From the NCBI GenBank assembly GCA_949126835.1, contig OX421507.1:13629852-13693851 (forward strand): a DNA stretch of 64,000 nucleotides, in the 5' to 3' direction. Shown here piece after piece: positions 30,815-43,299 of this stretch (position 1 is its first letter; every line of letters begins with the position of its first letter). The position numbers and the translations under genes were made by a program. Source of the stretch: Anisus vortex. Taxonomy: Eukaryota > Mollusca > Gastropoda > Planorbidae. The notes beneath the pieces are model-generated. The model ran no database searches and was not told where the DNA came from. It saw only the letters and a program-made list of their open reading frames with translations.

Positions 30815-31030
30815 ATTAGTGTTTTAAATGATGTTAAGTTACTGGTTTTCCTGGTTTGTTCAGGCAACCCATTCCGTGCCCGGATGCCACTCGGGAAGAA
30901 AGAGTACTCATACGCATTTGTTCTCGCATAAGGGATAAGTAAAGTGTTTTTATCCCTATGTTTATCTGAGCATTGCAACAGGTTGTTGTTGTTTTGTATT
31001 TCTAAATCAGAGTTTAATGTCTTACGTCAA
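30815..31030 (+). repeat. Dispersed repeat family A copy just after the GH18-like stop codon
   Basis: From TGTTTTAAATGATGTTAAGT through CCGGATGCCACTCGGGAAGA to the tail GTATTTCTAAATCAGAGTTT. Probably lies in the 3' UTR or directly downstream; an ATTAAA precedes it at about 30787. Confidence 0.85.
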
Positions 31031-31730
31031 ACTGTTTTTATCAATATAAACATTATGCCACGTCAGCTTGCACAGTCACATTATTTAGGTAGATGCCATT
31101 AAGCCACTAGACATACTATCACCAATTTATCGTTCTTTATGGATTTGGGGGGGTGGGGGGGGGTGGAGAGTAACTGTCTCATGGTCAACATCAGAGATAT
31201 TAATCTGTATCTTTTGCGGTCCTGGCAAAAACGGATGACCCTCTTTAAGTTAGCCGAATCGAAACATGACACATGTGTACATGAGAGATGAGTTTTTAAA
31301 AATTGTGTAGGCCTACATTTGTTTCTTTAACGTAAATAATGATCAGTCAAGCTTGAACTCGTCGTCTGGGGAATTTGTCAATTCTGTCATAATTTATGCT
31401 CTTTAAAAATTTCTATTTACTTTCAAATATCTTTGTATTGAATGTTCCATTTATACCATTTCATAATATGATCTGCGTATTTTTTAATGTCCTGCTTTTT
31501 TTAAAAGTAACTGATTTAATTATTTTACTACCGAAAGTGGAATTAATAATAAAATAAATACACAACTAGTCTATACATGAAAAAAAATTGAATAATTTTT
31601 AATAAGTATGATTTTTATTTGTTTAGAAATTATTTTTTTGAAGTAACACATTCTACTGTTTTTGTTGACATTTTTCAAAAACTTATTTTCATGCTACTTA
31701 TTTTTTTTAGAGGGGTTCACATGATGGAAA
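31031..31730. other. No gene seen
   Basis: AT-rich DNA with short poly-G/poly-T runs and one TAGGCCTA (31309). Nothing else recognised. Confidence 0.55.
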
Positions 31731-31739
31731 TATAGTTTC

Positions 31740-32354
31740 TCCCCCAATCACTCAATCATTCATTCACTAATCACTAATCCAATCACTAAACTAACTCACT
31801 TCTTTTATCCAACCAGTCGCTCCACTCCCTTTCTTAGTTAAATGCTCAATCGCTCTCACACTGTCTGAGTGACCGACTCATTCATTTAGTATTTTTAATC
31901 TTCACTTCTCGATTACTGGCTGACTCTCTCTAGTTTCTCTAAATCTCGGTCACTAGCTGTCTTACTCACTTACTAGCCTCACCCAATAACTTACTCATTG
32001 AATAAATCACTTTTTTACTCACTCACTAACTCACTCTCCAACTAACCCCTCCCTAAAACTACTCACTCATTGAATATATAACTTTGTTTACACACTCACT
32101 AACTCACTCTCTCAATAAACCCCACCCCAAAACTACTCACTCATTGAATATATAACTTTGTTTACACACTCACTAACTCACTCTCTCAATAAACCCCACC
32201 CCAAAACTACTCACTCATTGAATATATAACTTTGTTTACACACTCACTAACTCACTCTCTCAATAAACCCCACCCCAAAACTACTCACTCATTGAATATA
32301 TAACTTTGTTTACACACTCACTAACTCACTCTCTCAATAAACCCCACCCCAAAG
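31740..32354 (+). repeat. ACTC-rich cryptic simple repeat grading into a 74-bp tandem repeat
   Basis: 31740-32030 is irregular ACTCACT/ACTAATC sequence. From about 32035 a 74-base unit (AACTCACTCTCTCAATAAAC, CCCACCCCAAAACTACTCAC, TCATTGAATATATAACTTTG) repeats a little over four times almost without changes, so the array is recent. Confidence 0.9.
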
Positions 32355-32359
32355 ATTAA

Positions 32360-34825
32360 AACACGTGGTAAGAGATTGAAAACTCTTGGCTACAAGAAGT
32401 TTGCCTGCATGAGTGCCAATTTATGACGTCATGACCCTTTGTTGACGGAAATTTAAAAAAAAAAATCTCAAACGATATTTTCACCCCCCCCCCCTAAAAA
32501 ACACAAGCACACGCATATTGAAGTGCTAATATTGATCTAATTACTAGCAATTTTAGTTCTAATATTTTGTATAAATTAAATGATAAATCTGATATCGAAT
32601 ACACATATTAAATAGTTTCGCGTATTTGACATGAAAACCTTATCGGTTGGTCTTTAAAGAAATACATTTTTTAAAAGTTGTGAGAATTTGTTTTCAGTAA
32701 CAGGGTTTTTGCAAACAATTGACTGAAATCATGCGACGAAAATGAATAATTTTAACATACATTAGTAGAATACACTCACCGATGTGATATTTGACTGATG
32801 AACTTAAAAACACAAACAAAAATTTTATGTCGGCCATTGACAGATCCTTATAGTTATTCCACTTTCTGAAAGCCAACATGGAGTTTATTTGCATAGGTCA
32901 TGTGATGCGGAGACCCTGTGAAGTCTATCGCAAATGCTCTGCGTGTAGATATTACAACGGAATTCAGTTTTACAGTTTCAATCAAAGAAAGACTATCGAA
33001 TATAGACTTCATTATTTGTTATCAATTCTATAAATAAATTCAAGCATTGTATCCCTTTTAATCTTTGGACGAATAAGCTGCTGAAATATTCATTTGTGAT
33101 ATAAAGTAGTCAAACTCGATGTCATCTCTTATAAACAAACTGTTTTTTGTTATTTGTTTTTAAGAAAAGAAAAACTGTTCACTGTCAATGTTTTATTATT
33201 ATTATTTTTTTTTGCAGTTTTTTCACTTCTTCTCAAGTGTATTATATTTTATTTATACAAATTTGTAGTCAAATTTTTTTGAACACATTTTTCAGCTTGA
33301 ATACCAAGGGAAATTACTCTGGTAATGAAATTCCCCCAAAAAACTTGTCTGGTTTATACAAAAGCTTTAAAGAGTAATGCCCCTTTGAGTAAAGGTGCTA
33401 ATATTTCAAAAACAAGACTGAAACATGTTGACATATTTCTTTTTTATCTTTTTTTTTTCTAAACACAAATCTCTTTAAGTCAGAAAACTTTTTATCCCTT
33501 TAGGGTTAAGTTTATTGCAAAATTAGGTAGTTCGATTTGATGTTGGATGCAACAACGGTTGAAGAAATTAAGACCAGGCTCAAAACTAGTTAATGTAAAC
33601 TGGTTCCTTAAAGGTATCTAACGTCTGTTTAGTTTATTGTAGTGACCACACAATCCGATCAACTGACACGACAACAGAGAAACTGGTGAACCTTAGTTTT
33701 TATTATCGATCATAAAAGTGTTTAAATAGAATTTTATGCATAAATATCGCGTGTGTGTGTAAAACCCTGATGAAGTCTATTTTATTTGTGTGTTTTTTTC
33801 TAGATTAGAGAGTACACAATATTAAAAAAAAGATTCATGCGTTTAGCCCTCGCTAAAGCGTTCGTTGTTTGGTATCCCGTTTTTAGAGCGCGAGTGAGAA
33901 ACGAAAACCGTGTGCGTTGTTTATAGTAACTTTTTTTTTCACCTTTCTGTCAGCTCCGTGTTATGTCTTTCGAGAATATTCTTCCTTGATGAGGTTCAGG
34001 CAAACGTGAAATTCGTGGACCATCAAGGGGAGGTCATTACAACATAGTCGCCACACAGGGGACTTAACTCTTTTTCTTTTGTTTTTTTTGTTTGTTGTTG
34101 TGATGGTTTGTTTCGCACTGTTGATGGCAGAAAAGGTTACGCGGACTACCCAAGATGGCCGTTCTTTCTTCTCCATCTTTTTTTCTGTAGGCCTACTGTT
34201 GGGGGGAAAGTTAGCCATAATAAGAGTTTATTATGGACGGATATTTATATCGAAGTATAGCGAGTCTAGTGATAAGTCTCAACATTTTATTTGTATCTAT
34301 CTCAACATCTATGTATATCTATGTCTGTATTTATGACTGTCCGTCTTTATATAGTCCGTGGATCAATCGATATATCAATCATTTCATCTATCTATTTATC
34401 TATCTCTTCGTATAACTGCATCTAGACCTATGTATATCTGTATAAGCTTACGTCTATAATAATTAATAGCTTTCGAAGTTTTCTTTTTTTAATCCCAGAC
34501 AACTGACAACATTGCCATTGATAACAATTTTCTTCAATAACCTTATCTTCGTTAACCTAGTAGTATCTGTGCTGTTCAAATTACCTCCCTCTGATTAACG
34601 TTTCACAGTTTCTAGTAGTCACGTGACGTAAACAGCCAATCATCGGACGCTATGAGACTAGAAGACAAGACTCGGTTATAAACAGTCTTATTGTCTCCCT
34701 CACTCTATCTGACTTACTTAAAGAAAAAAAAGAAAATAATTGACGCCCTTTCTGTTTCTGGATCAATTAGTAGTCCGCATCGAATGTCAAAGCTAATTGG
34801 ACACAAGCAGCAAACGGACACGTTA

Positions 34826-34861
<36 letters not shown>

Positions 34862-35240
34862 TTTTTTTATTTTTTAGTTAGTGAATTTGTTCTTGAAATT
34901 GTTTAACAAACCAATAATTGGCGGGGATGAAACTGTAAATCTAACCCTGGTTATGATTGGTTCGTATCAAGTAAGCCTAGTCCCGATTGGTTCGCATGGA
35001 CTGTTGGGGTTAAATCAAATTGCTAATTACACCAACGCAGTTTATTTTGTTGGATTTACAACAGACTTTCTGATTGGACAATGCACTGTGACTCTTATAT
35101 TTTTCTTGTTTAATTAAATTAAATCACGTTTTAAAAATAACATGTTCACACTAATTAATGTCACGGAGAAAAGAAATAAATGTATAAAGAGGTTGGAAAT
35201 GGTAACTGTTCAGACATGATGAATAGACTGCGGTGGCCTA
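32360..35240. other. Gene-free AT-rich DNA with poly-T and ATCT runs
   Basis: No exon-like frame of convincing composition. A 44-base nearly pure T run lies at about 34829-34873 and a loose ATCT run at 34290-34410. Confidence 0.5.
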
Positions 35241-35251
35241 GAGTTCTTGAC

Positions 35252-35470
35252 CAGGGGTCGGCAACATTTTTATAATAGTGTGCCAAAGTAGGATTTCTCA
35301 TTTATTCAGCGTGCCAAGAGCCTAAACGTCATCATTCTCTATCAGTTCAGTTTCTTGTAGAATAGACTTAAATGTGTGGTGGTCTTCCAAATTGAGAACC
35401 TTTATCGTGCCTTTTTAAAATCGCTTCGCGTGCCAAGTATGGCACGCTAGCCGTAGGTTGCCGACGCCTG
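35252..35470. mobile_element. hAT-type MITE
   Basis: Starts CAGGGGTCGGCAACATTTTT and ends AGGTTGCCGACGCCTG, an imperfect terminal inverted repeat. Interior words AATAGTGTGCCAAAGTAGGA and GCGTGCCAAGTATGGCACGC are characteristic. The flanking octamers (TTCTTGAC and GTCTATGT) do not match, so the target-site duplication is lost. Fragments of the family lie at 25857-25905 and 42532-42600. Confidence 0.7.
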
Positions 35471-35984
35471 GTCTATGTTGGTAAATACTCAGATTTTACC
35501 CTCACCCCCTCCCCTTCTCGTTGAAAAAAATAACAAAAGGTATCAAATTGTCAGCCCCCACCCCCGTCTCTCCCCAAAATCCGCTCCACTCCACTCTTCT
35601 GAAAACGGGGTTTCATGTTGATATTGTAAATAGAAATAATAAAGAAAATAGTTTTCTGATAAATTCAAAGTTTTCACCGAAAAACAAATGCAAATAAATG
35701 ATTTATACGAAAACTTTAGTTATTTAAGTGTTGTTTAATTATTCCCATTGAGGTCAGGTGCATAGCATGAAGGATACTATTCAGGGACTTTTAGAAGATA
35801 TTTTTTTAAAGAAAAAAGCGCCTTCGATTACCAGGAATTCAACTTCAAAAAATCGGAATCGAAAACCAACGGTCTGTAAATAGACCACGACGCCTCTCTA
35901 CATGCACATTACACAAGGGGACACAATTTAAAATTTCACTATACCAAGAATTAGGTTTTATGGTGCACGGTGGGAAGATCCCTT

Positions 35985-36265
35985 TACTATCCTAGTACTA
36001 TCCTGGTACTATCCTAGTACTATTCTGGTACTATCCTAGTACTATCCTGGTACTATCCTAGTACTATCCTGGTACTATCCTAGTACTATTCTGGTACTAT
36101 TCTAGTACTATCCTGGTACTATCCTAGTACTATTCTGGTACTATCCTAGTACTATCCTGGTACTATCCTAGTACTATTCTGGTACTATCCTAGTACTATC
36201 CTGATACTATCCTAGTACTATTCTGGTACTATCCTAGTACTATCCTGCTACTATCCTAGTTCTAT
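35985..36265 (+). repeat. 11-bp minisatellite, about 25 copies, fused to a SINE
   Basis: The monomer TACTATCCTAG alternates with TACTATCCTGG, giving a 22-bp higher-order unit. The last monomer runs directly into ATCCTGGTGAAGGTTAAG, the start of the SINE family B body at 36262. Confidence 0.9.
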
Positions 36266-36430
36266 CCTGGTGAAGGTTAAGATATTTTCCCCGGGGTTTG
36301 AGGATGTCACTGAGTTGAACCTCCCTCCCCCCATCTCCGTGACAGTAGCTGGGGATAAGTAAGGCGGCCTGGCGTTGCGCTGGCCACACATCTTCTTGTT
36401 TTTCGTGGCCACATTAACTAATTATAATGT
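36262..36430 (+). mobile_element. SINE family B body, + orientation, head replaced by a minisatellite
   Basis: TGGTGAAGGTTAAGATATTT, CCCCGGGGTTTGAGGATGTC, GCGCTGGCCACACATCTTC and TTTTTCGTGGCCACATTAAC match family B in reverse of the 10025 copy. The tRNA-like head is absent, and the 11-bp array occupies its place. Confidence 0.75.
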
Positions 36431-36439
36431 AGATCCAAT

Positions 36440-38845
36440 GGTCTGAAAGAGTTACTCACTTTTTTTTTTACTAAGTCAGGTTTTAAACCTTTTGCGTTGG
36501 GCCTAGCCAAGTAACTTCAGTTTTCCCCTACCAAAAAAAAGGTCACTTTGATGAATTGGGCACTTCTTATTTTTTTAAACATGCTTTATAACGGCGCTTC
36601 CCAAAATAACATTTAGCAGAAGCTGTTCCGTGAGAAAACTCTACGGTTCCATGCAGTTAATAGGCAAAATGGCGCCTGAGGTGGGGACCGATATTAAGCG
36701 CCTATTTAAAATGCTAGCTTTCATTCATTAGAAAGCTTCGTACGTAGAGATTAAGTAAATATAAGTTGGCTACTTACCCACACTTTTACGCATGGCGCTG
36801 CCGCTCCCTACGCCCCTCTCCCTCTCTCTACGCTACTTGTTCCATGTAAAAACTCATGATTTTATTAACTCTGACACTGGCTTAGGGTTATTTTGTTTTT
36901 ATTTAAATCGAAAACTTCTTTATCAAATCGCAACATCCTAATTATGTGAAATTTTTGGGATTCGGAAAAAAACTAGTGTATAGATCGATGATAGCTGACC
37001 TTCCAAGAATTGAGAGTTTGTAGTTGATTAAATCACGAATCGAAAATCTTTGATTTGATAGAAAATCATAATCAAATAATTTCCTAACAGTTTTCAAATA
37101 AATCATAAACGTTATTTAATTATTTTGTAAATGTGTTTTAGAGTTCCGGAGGCAAAAGAATTTTTTTTTCGGGAAACACTTAATTTAGAGATATATTCCG
37201 GAGTAGTGTCACAGTAAGGATGGGTGAGTAAGAGGCAAAGGAGGCGCCCTTTCCTTGGCGCTAATACGAGCGCCGCAAGAAGAGAGGTGTTGATGTCGCC
37301 CGGTATCTTATAAAAAAAATAGGGATGCGGCCCCCGGAACCCATATTTCCTTACTGCGGCCCTATCCCAGAGATATTTTAAGTAGACCAGGTGTGAAAAC
37401 GATTTTTAGACCATACGCTTTATAACATTTTTTAGGGCCATTTTAAAAAGGCGTTTTCAGTCACGTTGTTTACCTGCCTCTGATGTTGTTAATTGTATTT
37501 ATTTTTTGTTATTTCATTTAGTTTTAAAGTGCATTACATGTAGGTTCAAACTCTCAACCTAATCGCTATGTAACATTGACCTTGAATGTTCAGGTTTTGA
37601 TTAAAATTATCATAAGGGGGGCTCAAACCCTCAGAAAAAATAATATGCAAATGAAGAAAAAAACAAACAACTAAGAAAAGATCTAGAAAGTTCTGAAAAT
37701 GGGACAAAACTAATTTTGTTGGATTGAATTATGCAGTTTCGCAACAAAAAAAAAACACAACAAAAGTTAATCATTAGGGTTTGCATGCTTTTTTTGTTTT
37801 AACATTTGCAGAATTTAATTTGAAGGTAGCAGATGGGGGTAGACTCAGTCAGCTGTGAACGTTTTGTGCCTCGGTTTGGAAAATTGAGTTCACACACAAA
37901 TAATGAAGTATACATTAAAATGTGTGTATTTGTTTCTCTTATACTTTCTCTCACTCCTCTCTCTTTGATTCTTTCCTTTTCTCTTTTTTTCTCTCCCTTT
38001 TGTTTTTCATTCCGTCGTACTCTTGCTATTACCCCCCCCCCCCCTATATTCCTCTTTTTCTTTTCTCAATCTCGCTCGCTCCCTTTCTCTGTCTTTCTTT
38101 CTAATTTTCCCTTTTCTATAATTTTGTTCTATCTCGATTTTAATTAAAATAATTACATCAATCTCTCTCTTCTCCTCCACCCTATTTATTTCTCTCTCTC
38201 TCTCTCTCTTTCATTTTTACGTCTTCCAGTCTTTCGAGGGTTTATAATATTATTCCCTTTGTCATGAGCAAATGACATATTTAAAATTTAACTCCCACGG
38301 AAGAGGTATTATCGCATTAACGCAGTAAACATATTGGAATATATCATCAGACACTTTAGATGCTATAAAGATGTCTTCCCTGTCCCGCGCTTTATGTCAT
38401 GAGTGAATGACATATTTATTTACAAAGCACCTACATGATAATTATCTAAAACTGTATTTTGATGTTCTCTGTGGAATAATCTTATCTGACAGATTTTTTT
38501 AAACAGCCAAAATCTGTTTATTAAAAAAGATTATATATTTGTAAACAATAATTATTAAACAGTTATTTTGTATAATCAGAAATTTATTTGATTATAAATC
38601 TAGCCTGAACCCTATAAGACAAATGTAAAAATGAATGAATTGCAGTGGGGTTGTGTTATACGAGTTTAATGGCATTTAGGTTTTTAATTTGAAAAGCATT
38701 TTAAAAGAACGATTGTTCTTTCTACAGTAAAACTTTTTATTTCTTTTAAACTACAATATTAGTCTAAAGAAGTCGAATTTGAAAAATACTGTTTTTTTTA
38801 ATACTAATAATAACTTAGTTAAAAAAACATTAATTCTAAAAAAGA
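36440..38845. other. Gene-poor DNA with CT-rich tracts
   Basis: No gene recognised. Pyrimidine-rich low-complexity sequence covers about 37930-38215, including a poly-C and a (CT)n run. Confidence 0.5.
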
Positions 38846-38850
38846 TCTGT

Positions 38851-39147
38851 TTAATTAAACGAAACAAAACAACGCACACTAAAACATTCAAATTTCGCTT
38901 TTCCACAAAAATCACCAAAACGGTCCGCAAACATTTTCATGGGAATCTCCACGCCTAAGGAGTCGAAGAAATTTTTTGGGGTGAGTACATCTGATGTCGT
39001 TGGTTTTGTTATTGTGGTTTTGAGTCTGTCTGGCACTGGATCACCTGGGAAAATGTCATCTGTACGTTGAGCAGTTCTAATTAGATAGCTCATCCCCATC
39101 AGCTGACCTTTCGCGGCTCTGCCCACCGGCGTAGTGTAGGGCATCAT
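38851..39147 (-). CDS. Unassigned small open reading frame or exon
   Basis: A 98-codon minus-strand frame starts at ATG (39147) with MMPYTTPVGRAAKGQLMG and contains GDPVPDRLKTTITKPTTSD and FADRFGDFCGK. Its first two thirds are richer in GC than the surroundings and not repeat-derived by eye, so it may be a real coding exon. A donor-like G|GTGATC inside it (about 39049 on +) would shorten it. No signal peptide, membrane segment or known domain is seen, and no family is assigned. No neighbouring exon on this strand was identified. Confidence 0.25.
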   Translation of the reverse strand: MMPYTTPVGRAAKGQLMGMSYLIRTAQRTDDIFPGDPVPDRLKTTITKPTTSDVLTPKNFFDSLGVEIPMKMFADRFGDFCGKAKFECFSVRCFVSFN

Positions 39148-39796
39148 TAGAAGCTACTGGTCGGTAATAACGAATAGTTATTAGTTGTTTTTATTTTAAA
39201 GGTATTAATTCGTGTTAAGATTTCAATCACATGACTTCTGCTAATGCAGTGGATATTCTCTAGTGGTTTTAAATCTATTTTAATTTTACTTCGACACTTT
39301 TTTGTCTACTTCCTTGACCCTATCTGACGATAAAGCTGATACGTGTATCAAAAAGTCCATGGGCCGTATCTTTTTAAACATTTCTTTTGTAGGGTGGGGG
39401 TTTGGGTTGGTAACTCACTGGGCAGTTTATGGGCACACTAAGATCTTGTGGGAAACTAACAATAGATGGGGACAATGTAATGTGGCTGGGGCAATGTGAT
39501 GGCGACATAATGCCTAAGACTGTCGTTGCCACAAATGGTAAAGACAACATCAATTGCTATAGGGACCAACACGGTCTATAAGCGACACTTTATGTTTACC
39601 CGCTAGTGGATGAAAAGGCCATATACCGATATATTACGATCTTAATAAAATAATTGTAGGCAAAACCACAAAAACAGGTTGGTAGTAATTAAAAAAATAT
39701 TGCATTGATAGCCTACATCTTGACAAAAATAAATTATTTGCGCAATTTCAAATTGATCCTGTTTGGTTACATTTGATATATGTATGTTACAATGGC

Positions 39797-39872
39797 CTTT
39801 ATCTTATCTTATGCATTACAAACGCTCGTTCTATAAAGAAGATTATTGCGTCCTACGCTCATTATATTTCTT
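39797..39872 (+). repeat. Repeat family A, 5' fragment
   Basis: TATCTTATCTTATGCATTAC, AAACGCTCGTTCTATAAAGA and AGATTATTGCGTCCTACGCT. Confidence 0.75.
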
Positions 39873-40189
39873 ACGTACAGATCCAGTGCAGTTGTAGGTG
39901 CCTCCGCTCTCTGGTGGATAAGATAAATATCTACATTGAATATTTTTATTATTATTAAGAAAAAAAATTTTAAAATAGGTTTGTGCATGTTAATGTAGAG
40001 ATACCCGGTACGTATTTTTAGGCAAAATATTTGCATTGAATAATAGAGATTTATTACGGAAATTTGAAATAATCTACTTCGTTGGTTATCCGAGAAAAGG
40101 AAACAACGCTTAGAGATATATTTTTATTACGTCTTTTATTAACTTATCTCTTATATCGTTTAAGTCCTTTATTTATCCATTATTTACAC

Positions 40190-40365
40190 CCTCTTATCCT
40201 ATCCTATAGGTTACAGACCGATGCTCCCTCCTTCTATACAGAAGATTATTGCGTTCTACGCTTTTTTTTTTTGGTTAAAGTCTTGCTATTTGATTTGTGT
40301 TTTAAATGATGATAAATTACTGGTTTTCCTGGTTAGTTCAGGCGACCCATTCCATGGCCGGTTCC
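40190..40365 (+). repeat. Repeat family A copy
   Basis: CTCTTATCCTATCCTATAGG, CTTCTATACAGAAGATTATT, GCGTTCTACGC and GTTTTCCTGGTTAGTTCAGG followed by CGACCCATTCCATG. Confidence 0.8.
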
Positions 40366-41051
40366 CCACCCCTCCTTCAACAGTAGGTTTACACTCAAGG
40401 CCACGCCACTGTTCCGACATGCACATTTCAACGATAAACCGCGAACAACGGTGTTTGTTTGTTTGCTAGCAACTGCACAAAACTATCAATAGAATGCCAA
40501 ACACCCACAATCCTTTAGATAGGGGAGTGAATTCCAGAAGAAAGGGGAAACAATTAGAAAAGAGTCCCATGTTTCCTCGCTGACTTCCTGAAACCTTTTA
40601 AAAAGCTAAGTGGCGCAATCTGGCATGTCTCACCTGTTGCTATTTGTATTGAAGAGCTGCCGGCTGGCCAGGTAAAGGTAATTCTACGTCGTGTTCAAGT
40701 TGATGTTTCATTACTGAGATCAAAGTAGTGCTAGCTGGCAAAAACTGAGTGCTTTCCCAGAACAAAACAATAAATACATAAATATGTGTGTATGTATTAT
40801 GTATTTAGACTTGGAAACGTATCAAGTTATTATTATTATTGTTATTTATATTTACATATGTTACATATAAAAAGTGAAATTGATAACACCATAAATTCTA
40901 AACGAAAAAAGGTATAATATGTAGGCCCTATAGCCTTATATGCAGTTTTGAACAACTGAAAAAGACATGTAAATATGTTTGTCTCGCATTGACTGCAAGA
41001 GAGCAAACAGCTCTGCAGACTGGCTAATGGAAGAAGACGAAGAAAAGCCTT

Positions 41052-41054
<3 letters not shown>

Positions 41055-41146
<92 letters not shown>

Positions 41147-41200
41147 TTTGTATAGCGCTGCCAACAAAAATAATGTAAGCTCAGAGCGCGTTTAACATAC
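41055..41200. repeat. (AT)n-(AAT)n microsatellite adjoining a LINE 3' end remnant
   Basis: About 58 bases of AT and 34 bases of AAT are followed by TTTGTATAGCGCTGCCAACA and GCTCAGAGCGCG. On the minus strand this is a GCGCTATACAAAT-ATT(n) arrangement, typical of the 3' end and tail of CR1/L2-like LINEs. Confidence 0.7.
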
Positions 41201-41244
41201 AACTAAGAATACGGATATTACCCTAGGCCAGGTGACAGAGCTAA

Positions 41245-41247
41245 ATA

Positions 41248-41339
<92 letters not shown>

Positions 41340-41341
41340 TA
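41245..41341 (+). repeat. (TA)n(GA)n microsatellite
   Basis: About 70 bases of TA followed by about 25 bases of GA. Confidence 0.95.
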
Positions 41342-41839
41342 CATAATGAAAGTTTACTAGCGTTGTGCTCTAAACTTGGCGTTGGTCTCACAGATGTCAA
41401 TGTTTCGATGGCCCTGTTTAATACTCTTACCTATTATAGCTCGGCGAAATTTAATAACATTAAACTTCAAAAAGAATCTACGCCAGTAATAGATGAATAG
41501 CCTACTTCATCAGTTTAATAAACGGATGACTTCATTAAATTGATACTTGAAGAATAGGTAAATATTTTTTTCATGTATTATTCAGAAGATCAAATGAAAA
41601 GATCTTGCACTTAGGAGTTGAAACTTCTCTAATTCATGGAGTTTCTTTGAATCTCTGATGATGGTACGCCTTTGAAGGGTTATATTCTGACAAGAACTTA
41701 CTTTATTTCGGCTAAGTCATCCAGAATGAATAAATACTCATTTTAACTTCTACAGTAAATTGTTATATTACAGATGTATTCAAGTCGGCTAATATACTAT
41801 TGACCCATCTTTTTCTAAGCTTTGCAGTGCTCATTCTTT

Positions 41840-41990
41840 GAATGGGTCGTATTGCTGCTGAGAGTTAACACCCTTGCCCCTTATACAAGTCAATATTTTA
41901 TGACTGACTTGTAATTTACAAGTCAGTCATAAAATATTGACTTGTATAAGGGGCAAGGGTGTTAACTCTCAGCAGCAATACGGCCCATTG
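41840..41990. repeat. Near-perfect palindrome, arms about 74 bp, one-base centre
   Basis: The left arm from AATGGGTCGTATTGCTGCTG to TGACTGACTTGTAA is mirrored by TTACAAGTCAGTCA to CAGCAGCAATACGGCCCATT. The arms are separated by a single T (about 41915). The only mismatch noticed is TCG against CGG's complement near the outer end. The RNA would form an uninterrupted hairpin of about 74 bp. Confidence 0.9.
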
Positions 41991-42531
41991 AAAGCGAGTC
42001 AGCAAACTGTATTTAACTGAAGCTGTGAATTGTTTTTGTCTTTTAGTGCAGTAAATATTTATTTTCTTCTCAGCATCTACTCGACATTAGGGAGCCTTAG
42101 AAGTCACATCATTGCATCATTGGTCCCGTTGATCTGAATGTAAAATCAATAAGTGAAACAGATAGAAACGGAAGTAGATTTAATGCTCTGAAGCTACAGA
42201 GATTCTTTCTTGGCTAAGTCTATGATGTTCTGATAGACAACTATGAAAATTTGAGTCAGAAAAGAATGCTGGAATGTATGAACAAACAAGGTTCGAACAT
42301 CAATTACTGTATGTAGGCCTATTACTGCAGCTAGAAATGTTATAAATGCATGTTTTGAGGGCTTTATGATAATATTTTTAAAAACCTCTGGGGTTTAATT
42401 TCATGATGTATGGATAGTGATTGGCTTAAGTAGAAAGGGGAGCCGCCATAAATCTGTTTCTGCCTAAGGCACCGATATTGTTTTATCTGGCCCTGTTTTC
42501 GGCTATAGCGCTTGGTTCACTAGGCCAGGGG

Positions 42532-42610
42532 TCTTTTGCTAACAGAGTGCCAAACTAGGATTTCTAAATCATTCAGCATGTCAACCTTCTCTATTATACT
42601 TTTTAACAAA
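42532..42610. repeat. Fragment of the hAT MITE family of 35252
   Basis: CAGGGGTCTTTTGCTAACAG then AGTGCCAAACTAGGATTTCT and ATTCAGCATG match the left part of 35252-35470. Confidence 0.6.
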
Positions 42611-42847
42611 ATGTTATAAGACAATTAATTTTAACCCCGCTGTAAGACCAAGCTTAAAAACAAAAATATTATTTATAGAAAAAATCGTTAAAGCGTTTTA
42701 TATTTTAATACAAAATTAACGTGTTTGTAATTATCATCCTTTTTATTTGCATTTATATCAAATACAATATTTTCTTACTAATATTTCACATAATATAAAG
42801 TAATTATTGTCTATATCATTCGTTAGTCAAAATGAGGATCTAACACC

Positions 42848-43290
42848 TGCTAATTATAATTATAATTTGATCTCAGTATAACTGAGTCGTCTAATAGTTG
42901 AGGAGTTTTCATGTATATTCGTGAGCCCCATTATCGTTGAGCGGAATAAATACTTAGTAATCATACAAACTGGGTAGTTAATGTAATGTACACATATATA
43001 CACATACATTCTTTAGTCATATAATATTTATAAAATTTTCAAATACTTTTTACAGTTTGATAATTTCAAATTTATATTTTGTAAGCCATTTAATTTTTAT
43101 AAAATAAAAAGAAAGAAACATATTATTAGAAAAATTAGCGCCAAAAAACAAAAAGAACGGGTTCATCACCTCCCTTTAATTAAAAAAACGTGTCCTCATT
43201 TGATTCAAAAGTGATGTCAAACAAGTTATGTTTTGAAATATAACCAATTTTACTGACTAGTTATTATTTCTTTTTATAAATCCAACATTA
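42848..43290 (-). mobile_element. Paralogue of the 52080-55351 hAT element without the LINE
   Basis: In reverse orientation to 54585-54950 and then 52300-52382, this stretch matches step by step. Examples are AATTTGATCTCAGTATAACT, AACGGGTT..ATCACCTCCCTTTAATTAAA, CATTTGATTCAAAAGTGATG, and ATGTTTTGAAATATAACC then TTTTACTGAC. The LINE target word appears once here (about AAGTGATGTCAAAC, 43208-43221), with nothing inserted. The ends of this copy were not found. Confidence 0.7.
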
Positions 43291-43299
43291 TGGTATTCA

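Noticed and set aside
42527..42610. Left end of the element containing 42848-43290
   Set aside because: The CAGGGGTC end belongs to the MITE family of 35252 and not to the CATAGGTTCTCAACC family.
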